Positions 7,259 to 15,427 of a DNA stretch of 64,000 bases are shown in pieces. Source of the DNA: Bradyrhizobium sp. ORS 278. GTDB taxonomy: Bacteria; Pseudomonadota; Alphaproteobacteria; Rhizobiales; Xanthobacteraceae. Location: positions 2,108,001-2,172,000 of the forward strand of contig NC_009445.1 in assembly GCF_000026145.1 (NCBI RefSeq), given 5' to 3'. The notes below the pieces were generated by a model, which was not told where the DNA came from, searched no databases, and was given only the letters and a program-made list of their open reading frames with translations. A program made the translations under genes and the position numbers. The first letter of the stretch is position 1. Every line of letters starts with the position of its first letter.

Positions 7259-9424
7259 ATGAACAGGACCGTTTTCGCCCTTCCGGCCCGCAGCGACTAC
7301 CGCACCTCGAGCGGGCTCGCGATCACGCGCGCCGTCGAGCAGTTTTCCGGCGGCGCCAGCCGGCTCGACGACCTGATCGACCTGCTGGACCGCCGCCGCG
7401 GCGTGGTGCTGTCCTCGGGCACGACCGTGCCCGGCCGCTACGAGAGTTTCGACCTCGGCTTCGCCGATCCGCCGTTGGTGCTGGAGACGAAGGGGACCGA
7501 TTTCACGCTGCAGGCCCTGAACAAGCGCGGCGAGGTCCTGATCGCCTTCCTGAAGGACACCCTGCGCGAGCCCTGCGTCGTCATCACCGCAGCCTCGCCA
7601 GCGCGGCTCGCCGGCCATATCGTCCGCGGGCCCGCGCCGGTCGAGGAGGACCAGCGCACCCGGCGCGCCAGCGTGATGTCGCTGGTGCGGGCGATGATCG
7701 CGACGCTCGCAGCCAATGACGATCCGCTGCTCGGCCTGTTCGGCGCCTTCGCCTATGATCTCGTGTTCCAGATCGAGGACCTCGTCCAAAAGCGCCCGCG
7801 CGAGAAGGACCAGCGCGATATCGTGCTCTACGTGCCCGATCGCCTGCTGGCCTACGACCGCGCCACTGGTCGCGGCGTGGTTCTGTCTTACGATTTTTCC
7901 TGGAACGGCCAGTCGACATCAGGCCTGCCGCGCGACACGGACGCCAGCGTCTATCTGAAGGAACCCCGCCAGGGTTTTGCCGACCACGCGCCGGGCGAAT
8001 ACCAGGCGACGGTGGACAAGGCCCGCGCGGCGTTCGCCCGCGGTGACCTGTTCGAGGCGGTGCCCGGCCAGCTGTTCGCCGAGCCCTGCGAGCGTTCGCC
8101 GGCCGAGGTGTTCCAGCGGCTCTGCCGCATCAACCCGTCGCCCTACGGCGCGCTGATGAATCTCGGCGATGGCGAATTCCTCGTTTCCGCGTCGCCGGAG
8201 ATGTTCGTGCGCTCCGACGGCCGCCGCGTCGAGACCTGTCCGATCTCCGGCACCATCGCGCGCGGCCGCGACGCCATCGGCGACGCCGAGCAGATCCGCC
8301 AGCTCCTGAACTCCGAGAAGGACGAGTTCGAGCTCAACATGTGCACCGACGTCGACCGCAACGACAAGGCGCGCATTTGCGTGCCCGGCACCATCAAGGT
8401 GCTGGCGCGCCGGCAGATCGAGACCTACTCGAAACTGTTCCACACCGTCGATCACGTCGAGGGCATGCTGCGGCCGGGCTTTGACGCGCTCGATGCGTTT
8501 TTGACTCACGCCTGGGCGGTCACAGTGACCGGCGCGCCAAAACTGTGGGCGATGCAGTTCGTCGAGGACCATGAGCGCTCGCCGCGGCGCTGGTACGCCG
8601 GCGCGATCGGCGCGGTGAATTTCGACGGCTCGATCAATACCGGGCTGACCATCCGGACCATTCGCATGAAGGACGGGCTCGCCGAGGTTCGCGTCGGCGC
8701 CACCTGTTTGTTCGATAGCGACCCGGCGGCCGAGGATCGCGAGTGCCAGGTCAAGGCGGCGGCGCTGTTTCAGGCGCTGCGGGGCGATCCGCCGAAGCCG
8801 CTGTCCTCGACAGCGCCGGATGCCACCGGCTCGGGCAAGAACGTGCTGCTGATCGATCACGACGACTCGTTCGTGCACATGCTTGCGGATTATTTCCGCC
8901 AGGTCGGCGCCAACGTGACCGTGGTGCGTTACGTCCATGCGCTGACCATGCTGGCCGAGCGCAGCTGGGATCTCATCGTGCTGTCGCCGGGCCCTGGCCG
9001 GCCGGAAGACTTCAAGATCTCCACGACCATCGACGCCGCGCTCGCCAAGAAGCTGCCGATCTTCGGCGTCTGCCTGGGCGTGCAGGCGATGGGCGAGTAT
9101 TTTGGCGGCCAGCTCGGTCAGCTCGCCCAGCCCGCGCATGGCCGGCCGTCGCGCGTGCAGGTGCGCGGCGGACGCTTGATGCAGGGGCTGCCGAACGAGA
9201 TCGTGATCGGCCGCTACCATTCGCTGTTCGTCGAGCGCGACAGCATGCCCGAGGTGCTGACGGTGACGGCGGCGACCGAGGATGGGGTGGCGATGGCGAT
9301 CGAGCACAAGACGCTGCCGGTCGGCGGCGTGCAGTTCCATCCGGAATCGCTGATGTCGCTCGGCGATGCCGTGGGCTTGAGGATCGTGGAGAATGCGTTC
9401 CGGCTCAATCAGCCGGGGAGTTGA
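7259..9424 (+). CDS. trpE(G): Anthranilate synthase, fused TrpE and TrpG
   Basis: The enzyme makes anthranilate from chorismate and glutamine, the first step of tryptophan synthesis. The 721-residue chain is the rhizobial fusion: a TrpE-type chorismate-binding domain up to about residue 515, and a class I glutamine amidotransferase domain from about residue 530. The amidotransferase nucleophile is Cys605 in FGVCLG, with His694 and Glu696 in QFHPES. TrpE motifs include the SPEMFVR region, CPISGTIARG and the DRNDKARIC block. Length is normal for this fusion (about 730). The gene stands alone behind the trpL leader, which is the usual rhizobial arrangement, with other trp genes elsewhere. The start ATG follows AGAGGA. 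Confidence 0.97.
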   Translation: MNRTVFALPARSDYRTSSGLAITRAVEQFSGGASRLDDLIDLLDRRRGVVLSSGTTVPGRYESFDLGFADPPLVLETKGTDFTLQALNKRGEVLIAFLKDTLREPCVVITAASPARLAGHIVRGPAPVEEDQRTRRASVMSLVRAMIATLAANDDPLLGLFGAFAYDLVFQIEDLVQKRPREKDQRDIVLYVPDRLLAYDRATGRGVVLSYDFSWNGQSTSGLPRDTDASVYLKEPRQGFADHAPGEYQATVDKARAAFARGDLFEAVPGQLFAEPCERSPAEVFQRLCRINPSPYGALMNLGDGEFLVSASPEMFVRSDGRRVETCPISGTIARGRDAIGDAEQIRQLLNSEKDEFELNMCTDVDRNDKARICVPGTIKVLARRQIETYSKLFHTVDHVEGMLRPGFDALDAFLTHAWAVTVTGAPKLWAMQFVEDHERSPRRWYAGAIGAVNFDGSINTGLTIRTIRMKDGLAEVRVGATCLFDSDPAAEDRECQVKAAALFQALRGDPPKPLSSTAPDATGSGKNVLLIDHDDSFVHMLADYFRQVGANVTVVRYVHALTMLAERSWDLIVLSPGPGRPEDFKISTTIDAALAKKLPIFGVCLGVQAMGEYFGGQLGQLAQPAHGRPSRVQVRGGRLMQGLPNEIVIGRYHSLFVERDSMPEVLTVTAATEDGVAMAIEHKTLPVGGVQFHPESLMSLGDAVGLRIVENAFRLNQPGS

Positions 9425-9432
9425 TCACGCCC

Positions 9433-9513
9433 TCATTGCGAGGAGCGAAGCGACGAAGCAATCCAGTCCTTTGTTGCGGCCCCTGGATTGCTTCGCTTCG
9501 CTCGCAATGACGG
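9433..9513. repeat. Palindromic repeat, family B (GCGAGGAGCGAAGCG type)
   Basis: Two long arms, TCATTGCGAGGAGCGAAGCG followed by ACGAAGCAATCCAG and its near complement ending in CGCAATGACGG, face each other across a short loop. Close relatives are at 40391-40481 and 54164-54262. It lies between trpE(G) and apt, which run in the same direction. Confidence 0.85.
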
Positions 9514-9540
9514 CAATACATAGAGTGGGATGAGAGCACG

Positions 9541-10080
9541 ATGACGTTCGATCTGGACATCAAGAACACGGTCCGCACCATTCCGGACTATCCCAAGCCC
9601 GGCATCCTGTTCCGGGACATCACGACCTTGCTGGCGGACGCCCGCGCGTTCCGCCGCGCGGTCGACGAGCTGGTGCATCCCTGGGCCGGCTCGAAGATCG
9701 ACAAGGTCGCGGGCATCGAGGCGCGCGGCTTCATCCTCGGCGGCGCGGTCGCGCACCAGCTTTCGGCCGGCTTCGTGCCGATCAGGAAAAAAGGCAAGCT
9801 GCCGCACAAGACGGTCAGCATGTCCTACGCGCTGGAATACGGCACCGACGAGATGGAGATGCATGTCGACGCGGTGCAGCCCGGCGAGCGGGTCATCCTG
9901 GTTGACGACCTCATCGCCACCGGCGGCACGGCCGAGGGCGCGGTGAAGCTGCTGCGCCAGATCGGCGCCACCGTTGTGGCCGCCTGCTTCATCATCGACC
10001 TGCCGGATCTCGGCGGCGCCGCCAAGCTGCGCGCGCTCGACGTGCCGGTGCGCTCGCTGATCGCGTTCGATGGACACTGA
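9541..10080 (+). CDS. apt: Adenine phosphoribosyltransferase
   Basis: Salvages adenine to AMP using phosphoribosyl pyrophosphate, in the cytoplasm. The 179-residue length is typical. The PRPP-binding motif [13 protein letters not shown] is at residues 118-130, the start [21 protein letters not shown] is the standard Apt N terminus, and ARGF at 61-64 belongs to the adenine-binding hood. It sits 116 bases after trpE(G) with a palindromic repeat between, so joint transcription is doubtful. It converges on the ATPase gene at 10090 with only nine bases between the stop codons. Confidence 0.97.
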   Translation: MTFDLDIKNTVRTIPDYPKPGILFRDITTLLADARAFRRAVDELVHPWAGSKIDKVAGIEARGFILGGAVAHQLSAGFVPIRKKGKLPHKTVSMSYALEYGTDEMEMHVDAVQPGERVILVDDLIATGGTAEGAVKLLRQIGATVVAACFIIDLPDLGGAAKLRALDVPVRSLIAFDGH

Positions 10081-10089
10081 AGCAGGGCG

Positions 10090-10758
10090 TCAGGAGCGCT
10101 GCATCACCAGCTCCACCTCGATCTCGCGGAACGCATAATAATTGCGCCGGATCCATTGATAGAGCTCGGTCGAGGGGTCGCGCTCCTGGCGCAGATAGCC
10201 GGTGAAGGAGAACGAGTAACGCTCGATATAGGTCTTCAGGAAGGCGGGCAGAGCGGCGATCTTCAGATGCTTGCTGCGGCTGTACAGCTGGGGCAGCTCC
10301 TCGCGCAGGACGTGGTCGTTCTCGACCACGATCAGCTGGGGCTTCGGGATCTGCCGGCGCAGGGCGTCATAGGCGCGCATCGACACCCGGTCGCCCTCGG
10401 CGCAGTACAGCACGATCGGGACCACGTTGCGCCGCGCGGCCTCCTTCAAAAAGCCGATCTGTTCGGACATCTTGAAGAACTCGTCGAACGAGTAGTAGCC
10501 GAGGTCTATCACCTTCGGGATGCCGTCGTTGAGGATCACCCGATCCATCAGCTGGATCTTGCCGTAGGTGTCCTCGATCGTCGCGGTTTCCGTGATCTGT
10601 GGCAGGAAGTCGAGCAGCGACGGCTCGCGGAGCGTGACGTCGAAGGCGAGCACCTGGCCGTTCTTGAGCAGCAGGAACTCGCTCAGCACGCGCGCGAGCA
10701 GCGTCTTCCCGGACTGCGGCCGGGGGGAGCAGACGATGTAGACGGGCGTCGCGGGCAT
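10090..10758 (-). CDS. ParA/MinD-like P-loop ATPase lacking the signature lysine
   Basis: A 222-residue single-domain protein of the MinD/ParA/CobQ P-loop class. Walker A is at residues 11-19 (SPRPQSGKT) with Lys18 for phosphate; where ParA proteins have the signature lysine of the deviant Walker A motif this one has Arg13. The switch I aspartate lies in AFDVTLREP and switch II in VIDLGYYS. Its C terminus (RYSFSFTGYLRQ) resembles that of the next gene (NYSFVLRGYVRH), so the two look like paralogues. No ParB, plasmid or chemotaxis partner is nearby. The function is unknown; a role as partner or regulator of the neighbouring ATPase is inference. Confidence 0.75.
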   Translation of the reverse strand: MPATPVYIVCSPRPQSGKTLLARVLSEFLLLKNGQVLAFDVTLREPSLLDFLPQITETATIEDTYGKIQLMDRVILNDGIPKVIDLGYYSFDEFFKMSEQIGFLKEAARRNVVPIVLYCAEGDRVSMRAYDALRRQIPKPQLIVVENDHVLREELPQLYSRSKHLKIAALPAFLKTYIERYSFSFTGYLRQERDPSTELYQWIRRNYYAFREIEVELVMQRS

Positions 10759-10814
10759 CCGACCTATATCAGGTCAAATGCGCTTGCGATAAAGCCCCAT
10801 CATTCACGGAGCTG

Positions 10815-11576
10815 CTATTTTTCCCCGGCGGGCCGCGGCGCCGCCGGCTTGGTCGAGCCGACGATGTCGGTCAGCTTGATGCGGTCGTACTCGCTCCAGA
10901 CATTGGCCAGCCAATGCCGGACATAGCCGCGCAGCACGAAGGAGTAGTTTGCCGCCTCGTCGCGCGGGCCCTTGTTGGCGACGAATTTGAGGAACGGCAC
11001 CGAGGCGACCTCGACCTGCTCGAACGCCATCTCGTTCAGCTTGGGGATGGTCAGCTCGGTCGCATCCTTGATGCGGTGGAAGTAGGAATTGTAGGTCGAC
11101 TGGTCCCACTCGAAGAAGCTGGTGTTGTTGATGAAGTTCTTCACCAGGAAATATTTTGCCCCGATCATGTAGCTCGCCGTCTCGGCGATCTCGTCGAGCG
11201 AGGCGATCGAGGAGCCCAGGATGTGGAATACCGCGAAGGTGATCTGGCCGGAGCGGGCGGCGTCGAGGAAGCCGATGTCGCGCAGCGCGGCGAGGGTGGG
11301 GGACATCAGGCCGGCGCGGACGTCGATCACGGTCACCGAGGGGGCGACGGCGCTCAGCGTGTCGAAGATCTTCATCTGGTCCGGCGTCGAATTCATGTCG
11401 ACGATCTCGGTGATCTCCGGGTGGAAGCGCTTCAGCGTGCCGCGCGGATGTTCGGTGTCGAACGCCCTTGTGGGGACGTTGTTGGCGCTGAAATAATCGA
11501 GCAACGTCCGCGACACCGTGGTCTTGCCGACCCCGCCCTTGTCCGCACCCACCACCACCACTGCCGGTTTCGCCAT
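10815..11576 (-). CDS. ParA/MinD-like ATPase with deviant Walker A
   Basis: From the ATG at 11576, with AAGGA upstream, the protein is 253 residues; an in-frame codon at 11624 gives a longer form without support. Walker A at 10-20 (GADKGGVGKTT) has the signature lysine, Lys13, and Lys18. AFDTEHPRGT is switch I and VIDVRAG is switch II. ParA/MinD ATPases dimerise on ATP and position chromosomes, plasmids, division sites or protein clusters, or act in secretion. No ParB-like gene or centromere-like repeats lie nearby. It is separated by 56 bases from its shorter paralogue on the same strand and is probably cotranscribed with it. Confidence 0.8.
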   Translation of the reverse strand: MAKPAVVVVGADKGGVGKTTVSRTLLDYFSANNVPTRAFDTEHPRGTLKRFHPEITEIVDMNSTPDQMKIFDTLSAVAPSVTVIDVRAGLMSPTLAALRDIGFLDAARSGQITFAVFHILGSSIASLDEIAETASYMIGAKYFLVKNFINNTSFFEWDQSTYNSYFHRIKDATELTIPKLNEMAFEQVEVASVPFLKFVANKGPRDEAANYSFVLRGYVRHWLANVWSEYDRIKLTDIVGSTKPAAPRPAGEK

Positions 11577-11843
11577 GGAAAGTCCTTCAGCCCTGAGGCC
11601 GGCCAGAGGGCCGGCGCTTTGCATTCTGCTTTGGGCGCGAACATGGCAGAAACGCTGAAGAATTCAAATTCATTGCTGCACGGCACGGGGGAAATGTGCG
11701 CCTTTCCTGCAACAGGCACTGGCAATCAGGACCAACCGGACCGAAAGCCAGGCTGTGATGCGGAAGCAGCTGAGAGCGACTGGCAAGACGACGGTCGACT
11801 TTTGTCCCGGATTGGAGCAGGGCACCGAGGTCTAGTGCCTGCC

Positions 11844-13022
11844 CTATGGGCCCGCGGCCGGCGTGCTCCACGGGCCGCCTTCCGCCGTCGAGCCGGGCGA
11901 TGCGCCGGGATCACCGGCATGGCTCCAGGGACCCGCCGGCGGCAACGACGGAGGGCCCGCGCCATCGGCAGCTTCGGGACCGGTATCGTTCTCCTCCGCC
12001 TCGTCCGAAGGCAGCGCCAGCGGGCCGGGATCGTGGCCCCCCGCGAACTTGATCAGCGCCTGGACGCGGGACTCGACGGAGGGATGGGTGGCGAACAGAT
12101 CGGCAAAGCCCTCGCGCGGATTGTCGACGCACAGCTCCATCACCGCCGAGGTCGCGCCGGGCAGTTCGCCGCGCCCCTCGATTTTGCGCAGCGCGCTGAT
12201 CATCGCGTCCGGGTTCTTGGTCAGCTCCACGGAGCCCGCGTCAGCGAGGTATTCCCGGGTGCGCGACAGCGCCAGCTTGACGACCTGGGACATCAGCCAG
12301 GCCACCACGATCAGCACTACCGCAATCAGCACCACGACGATCGCGCCGCCGCCGGAGCCCTTGCGGTCGGAATCCGACGACGAGGAAGAGGACGAGCGGC
12401 CCCAGCCGCCGCCCCAGCTCATGTTGGTGAACAGGCGGAAGAACAATTCGCCGAAGAAGCCGACCACGCCGGCGATGATGACAGCGACCACCATCAGCTG
12501 GACGTCGCCGTTGCGGATGTGGGTCAGCTCGTGACCCAGCACCGCCTCGATCTCCTGGTCGTCGAGCGCCGCGAGAAGGCCTGTGGTGACGGTGACCGAA
12601 TATTGCCGCGGGTTGAGGCCGGTCGCGAACGCGTTCAGCGCCGGGCTGTCCATGATCTTCAGCTGCGGCATGGTGATGCCGCGGGAGATGCAGAGATTTT
12701 CGAGCAGATTGTACAGCCGCGGCTGCTCCTGGCGGGTCACCGCCGCGCCGCCGGTCACCGCGTCGATCATCTTCTGGTGGAAGAAATAGGCGATCACGAT
12801 CCAGGTCGCCGCGCCCAGGGTGGCCCAGGGCAGCGCCTTGATCAGGTCGCGGGTGGCGGCGTGCATGTAGTAGGCGACGCTGCCATTGCCGTTGATCATC
12901 ACCTCCGCGATCAGTGCGCCGGCGAACACCAGCACGTAGATCAGCAGGAACAGGCCGCCGAGCAGCACCATCGAACGGGTCTTGTTCGATGCGATATGGG
13001 TGTAGAGACCGTAGGCGGCCAT
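11844..13022 (-). CDS. M48 family zinc metalloprotease, HtpX-like, membrane-bound
   Basis: A 392-residue inner-membrane protease. The zinc motif HELTH is at residues 164-168 with the downstream glutamate in the region that follows. Membrane segments occur at about 17-40, 60-80, 180-200 and 235-258. A glycine/serine-rich loop near 215-230 and a long Pro/Gly-rich tail after residue 350 are extra to the standard HtpX core of about 290 residues. HtpX-type proteases degrade damaged membrane proteins. It starts 33 bases after lemA on the same strand; lemA next to an M48 protease is a recurrent pair, which supports a shared envelope role. Confidence 0.88.
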   Translation of the reverse strand: MAAYGLYTHIASNKTRSMVLLGGLFLLIYVLVFAGALIAEVMINGNGSVAYYMHAATRDLIKALPWATLGAATWIVIAYFFHQKMIDAVTGGAAVTRQEQPRLYNLLENLCISRGITMPQLKIMDSPALNAFATGLNPRQYSVTVTTGLLAALDDQEIEAVLGHELTHIRNGDVQLMVVAVIIAGVVGFFGELFFRLFTNMSWGGGWGRSSSSSSSDSDRKGSGGGAIVVVLIAVVLIVVAWLMSQVVKLALSRTREYLADAGSVELTKNPDAMISALRKIEGRGELPGATSAVMELCVDNPREGFADLFATHPSVESRVQALIKFAGGHDPGPLALPSDEAEENDTGPEAADGAGPPSLPPAGPWSHAGDPGASPGSTAEGGPWSTPAAGP

Positions 13023-13055
13023 GGCGTCGGGCCCTTCAGCGGGGAGGACGCGGGC

Positions 13056-13613
13056 TCAGAACTTGACGCTCGGGGCCGCTTCGACCTCGGCGCGGCTGGT
13101 GCCGAGATCGAAGAATTCCTTGCGGGTGAAGCCGAACGTGCCGGCGAACAGCGCCGCCGGCAGCTGCTGGATGCCGGTATTGTACTCCTGCACCGCATTG
13201 TTGAAGAAGCGGCGGCTGGCGGCGATCTTGTTCTCGATGTCGGAGAGCTCGCCCGCGAGCTGCTGGAAGTTGGCGTTGGCCTTGAGGTCCGGATAGGCCT
13301 CGGAGAGCGCGATCAGCCGGCCGAGCGCGCCGGACAGCTGACCCTCGGCGGCGGAAACCTGGGCCGGCCCTTGCGCCGAGATGGCCGCATTGCGGGCCTT
13401 GATGACCTCATCCAGGGTGCCGCGCTCGTGCGCGGCATAGCCCTTCACGGTCTCGACGAGGTTCGGAATCAGATCGTGGCGCAGCTTGAGCTGGACGTCG
13501 ATATCGGCAAAGGCCTGGCCGACGCGCTGGCTAAGGGCCACCAGCCTGTTGTAGGCGCCGAAGGCGAACAGCACGAGAATGACGAGGATGCCGAGGACGA
13601 TCCAGCCGGACAT
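13056..13613 (-). CDS. lemA: LemA family protein
   Basis: The 185-residue product has one N-terminal membrane segment (residues 3-21) followed by a helical domain with the family block RVGQAFADIDVQLKLRHDL and IPNLVETVKGYAAHE at about 30-65. LemA proteins are four-helix-bundle membrane proteins of poorly defined function; they are often coded beside M48 proteases or TPM-domain proteins, as here. The stop codon is 33 bases from the start of the protease gene. The gap between lemA and the next upstream gene is 189 bases and holds nothing recognisable. Confidence 0.92.
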   Translation of the reverse strand: MSGWIVLGILVILVLFAFGAYNRLVALSQRVGQAFADIDVQLKLRHDLIPNLVETVKGYAAHERGTLDEVIKARNAAISAQGPAQVSAAEGQLSGALGRLIALSEAYPDLKANANFQQLAGELSDIENKIAASRRFFNNAVQEYNTGIQQLPAALFAGTFGFTRKEFFDLGTSRAEVEAAPSVKF

Positions 13614-13802
13614 GACGGGCTCCGAGGGAGAGGGCAGGAGGACGAGGCGGCCAGCACGTGGCGGCGCCGCCGGTCCTGGGGTGGACCGGCGTGCATTGGT
13701 CGCGGCAGGGCGGTTGGCCGTTCAAGCCAGTTCGGACGCTTTGGTTTGTTCGCCAGGCGTCCAGACGGCGGCGGCGGTGTCAGCTGGGCTCGGGCAGGAC
13801 GA

Positions 13803-14231
13803 TCAATACGGCCGGGCGATCCGCCACTGCTGGGCGGGATCGTCCCCCTTGATCTCGCCGGGGGCGCTGTCGGCTTGCGAGGTGTAGAGCGGGCGGTAGC
13901 GATAGGCCCACATCTTCTTGCCGTCGCTGCGGGTGATGACCGTGAAATCGCCGGTGGCAACCGCGTTGTCCGGCGCCATCAGCGGTGGCCGCTTCTCGGC
14001 GCAGGCGCCGTCGCAGGTCGATTGGCGGCCGGTGTTATCGCGCTCAGTATAATACAGCGTCATGCCCTTCGGGTCCGTGAGTACCGGGCCGTTCTTGCCG
14101 ATGACGGCCTTGGCCGGGGGACCTTCCTGCTTCGGGGGCGGCGGCGCCGACGACTCGCCGCCGTGCCCTCCGGCGAAGGCCGTTCCTGCCGAAGCCACCA
14201 GAATTGCAGCGATTGTCATCGTCCTGAACAT
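13803..14231 (-). CDS. Secreted COG4315-type repeat protein
   Basis: Starting at the ATG at 14231, the 142-residue protein has a signal peptide (TIAAILVASAGTAFA, cleavage near residue 20) without a lipobox cysteine. Two repeats of the COG4315 family follow: one around KGMTLYYTERD with CDGACAEKRPPL after it, the second around KKMWAYRYRPLY. Family members are periplasmic or lipid-anchored proteins of unknown function with the pattern WAYxGxPLY. An in-frame start at 14357 would place a hydrophilic stretch before the signal peptide and is rejected. Confidence 0.8.
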   Translation of the reverse strand: MFRTMTIAAILVASAGTAFAGGHGGESSAPPPPKQEGPPAKAVIGKNGPVLTDPKGMTLYYTERDNTGRQSTCDGACAEKRPPLMAPDNAVATGDFTVITRSDGKKMWAYRYRPLYTSQADSAPGEIKGDDPAQQWRIARPY

Positions 14232-14375
14232 CGACACGCGTTCCCTTGTGAGCAGCGCATTCAGCGCCTCCTGCAGCTCACCGTAGCAAGCGCGGGTTTT
14301 TCTCGGGTTTCGCGAAGTCGGGAAAATAAGAGACAAAGTCGACCCAGCGTTAACCAAGCCAGGCCGCGAAGCTAT

Positions 14376-15365
14376 TCATGGCCGTGTCGGCGGCTCCACG
14401 CCGTCGCCCCAGTCCCATCGCCGCGCGGCGGCAAAGGCGGGCTTGTCGCGGCGGGGAATGCTGACCGCGGCCGCGGTCCCATCGGCTTGGCACAGCTTCG
14501 CCGTCATAGCGATCTTCGTGACCAGCGGCGGCGCGAGCACGCGCGCAGCCGGGCGATGCGTGACCGGCTGGCGGGTCAGGGCGATGAAGCTGAACTTCTC
14601 GTCCTCGAACGGGACGTCCGCGCCTTTGAGCTCGCGATGCGCCCGCGACCGCGCCAGCCGCTGGACGAAATGACACCAGTCCGGGGCGATCAGCGGACAA
14701 GCCGCCGTATGCGGGCAGGGTGCGGCGACGTGAGCGCCGGCCGCGATGAGCCGATCGCGCGCGGCGATGATGCGCTGATAGCCAGCCGGCGTGCCGGGCT
14801 CGACGATCAGGAGAGTTTGGTGCGTCTCGACCCAGAGCATATCGATGATCGGGCCGCGCTCGGCCTCGCTCAACTCGCCAATCATGTAGCTGGCGATGAC
14901 GAGATCGGCGCCACCGGCGCGATCGAGCAGCGCTCGCGCCTGGCCGAGCGTGTAGGCCAGATCGCGCATCCGCATTGTTTCGTCAGCAAGAGCGAGGGCC
15001 AGCGCGCGCAGCGCCGGATTGGCATCGATCGCGTGGAACGCGGCCAGCGATGCGAAAGCTTCGGCTGCAGCGAAGCTCGCGGTCCCCGGTCCGGCGCCGA
15101 CATCGAGCAGCGAGACCGGGGCAAACTCCGGGCTCGCCTGCATCACGGCATTCAGGCTCGCCGCCATCGCCGCGTAAGTCGCCGGCATGCGCACCGCGGC
15201 GTAGGCAATGGCGTCGGCCTCGCTGGTGATCGTTCCGGAATTGCCGCCGCTGCGATAGGCCGCCGAGATGCGCGCGGCGCGAGCCGCTGCATCCTGCCGC
15301 GACTGCCTATGCAGCCCGGCTTCGAGCGCAGCTTTGAGGTGTGGGGGCAGGTCAGGAGAGATCAT
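14376..15365 (-). CDS. Rsm22-type small ribosomal subunit methyltransferase-like protein
   Basis: A 329-residue SAM-dependent methyltransferase fold: motif I LLDVGAGPGT at residues 86-95 and an acidic post-motif region. The C-terminal half carries the Rsm22 pattern, CPHTAACPL followed by PDWCHFVQRLARSRAHRELK, with cysteines that in the mitochondrial protein hold a metal cluster. Bacterial members are linked to ribosome assembly, but the methylation target is not settled. The ATG at 15365 has GGAGAG four bases upstream, which is why the in-frame TTG at 15377 is not used. It ends the run behind smc on the minus strand, 62 bases after smc stops. Confidence 0.8.
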   Translation of the reverse strand: MISPDLPPHLKAALEAGLHRQSRQDAAARAARISAAYRSGGNSGTITSEADAIAYAAVRMPATYAAMAASLNAVMQASPEFAPVSLLDVGAGPGTASFAAAEAFASLAAFHAIDANPALRALALALADETMRMRDLAYTLGQARALLDRAGGADLVIASYMIGELSEAERGPIIDMLWVETHQTLLIVEPGTPAGYQRIIAARDRLIAAGAHVAAPCPHTAACPLIAPDWCHFVQRLARSRAHRELKGADVPFEDEKFSFIALTRQPVTHRPAARVLAPPLVTKIAMTAKLCQADGTAAAVSIPRRDKPAFAAARRWDWGDGVEPPTRP

Positions 15366-15427
15366 GGCTCTCTCCAAGAGTCAGTCCGGGCGCCGCTGAT
15401 GCGGCGATCCGGAACGAGGGACCACGA

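Noticed and set aside
14350..14359. GTTAACCAAG as a CtrA site
   Set aside because: A single half-site without a second TTAA at the right distance, located near the end of one gene and far from the next start.
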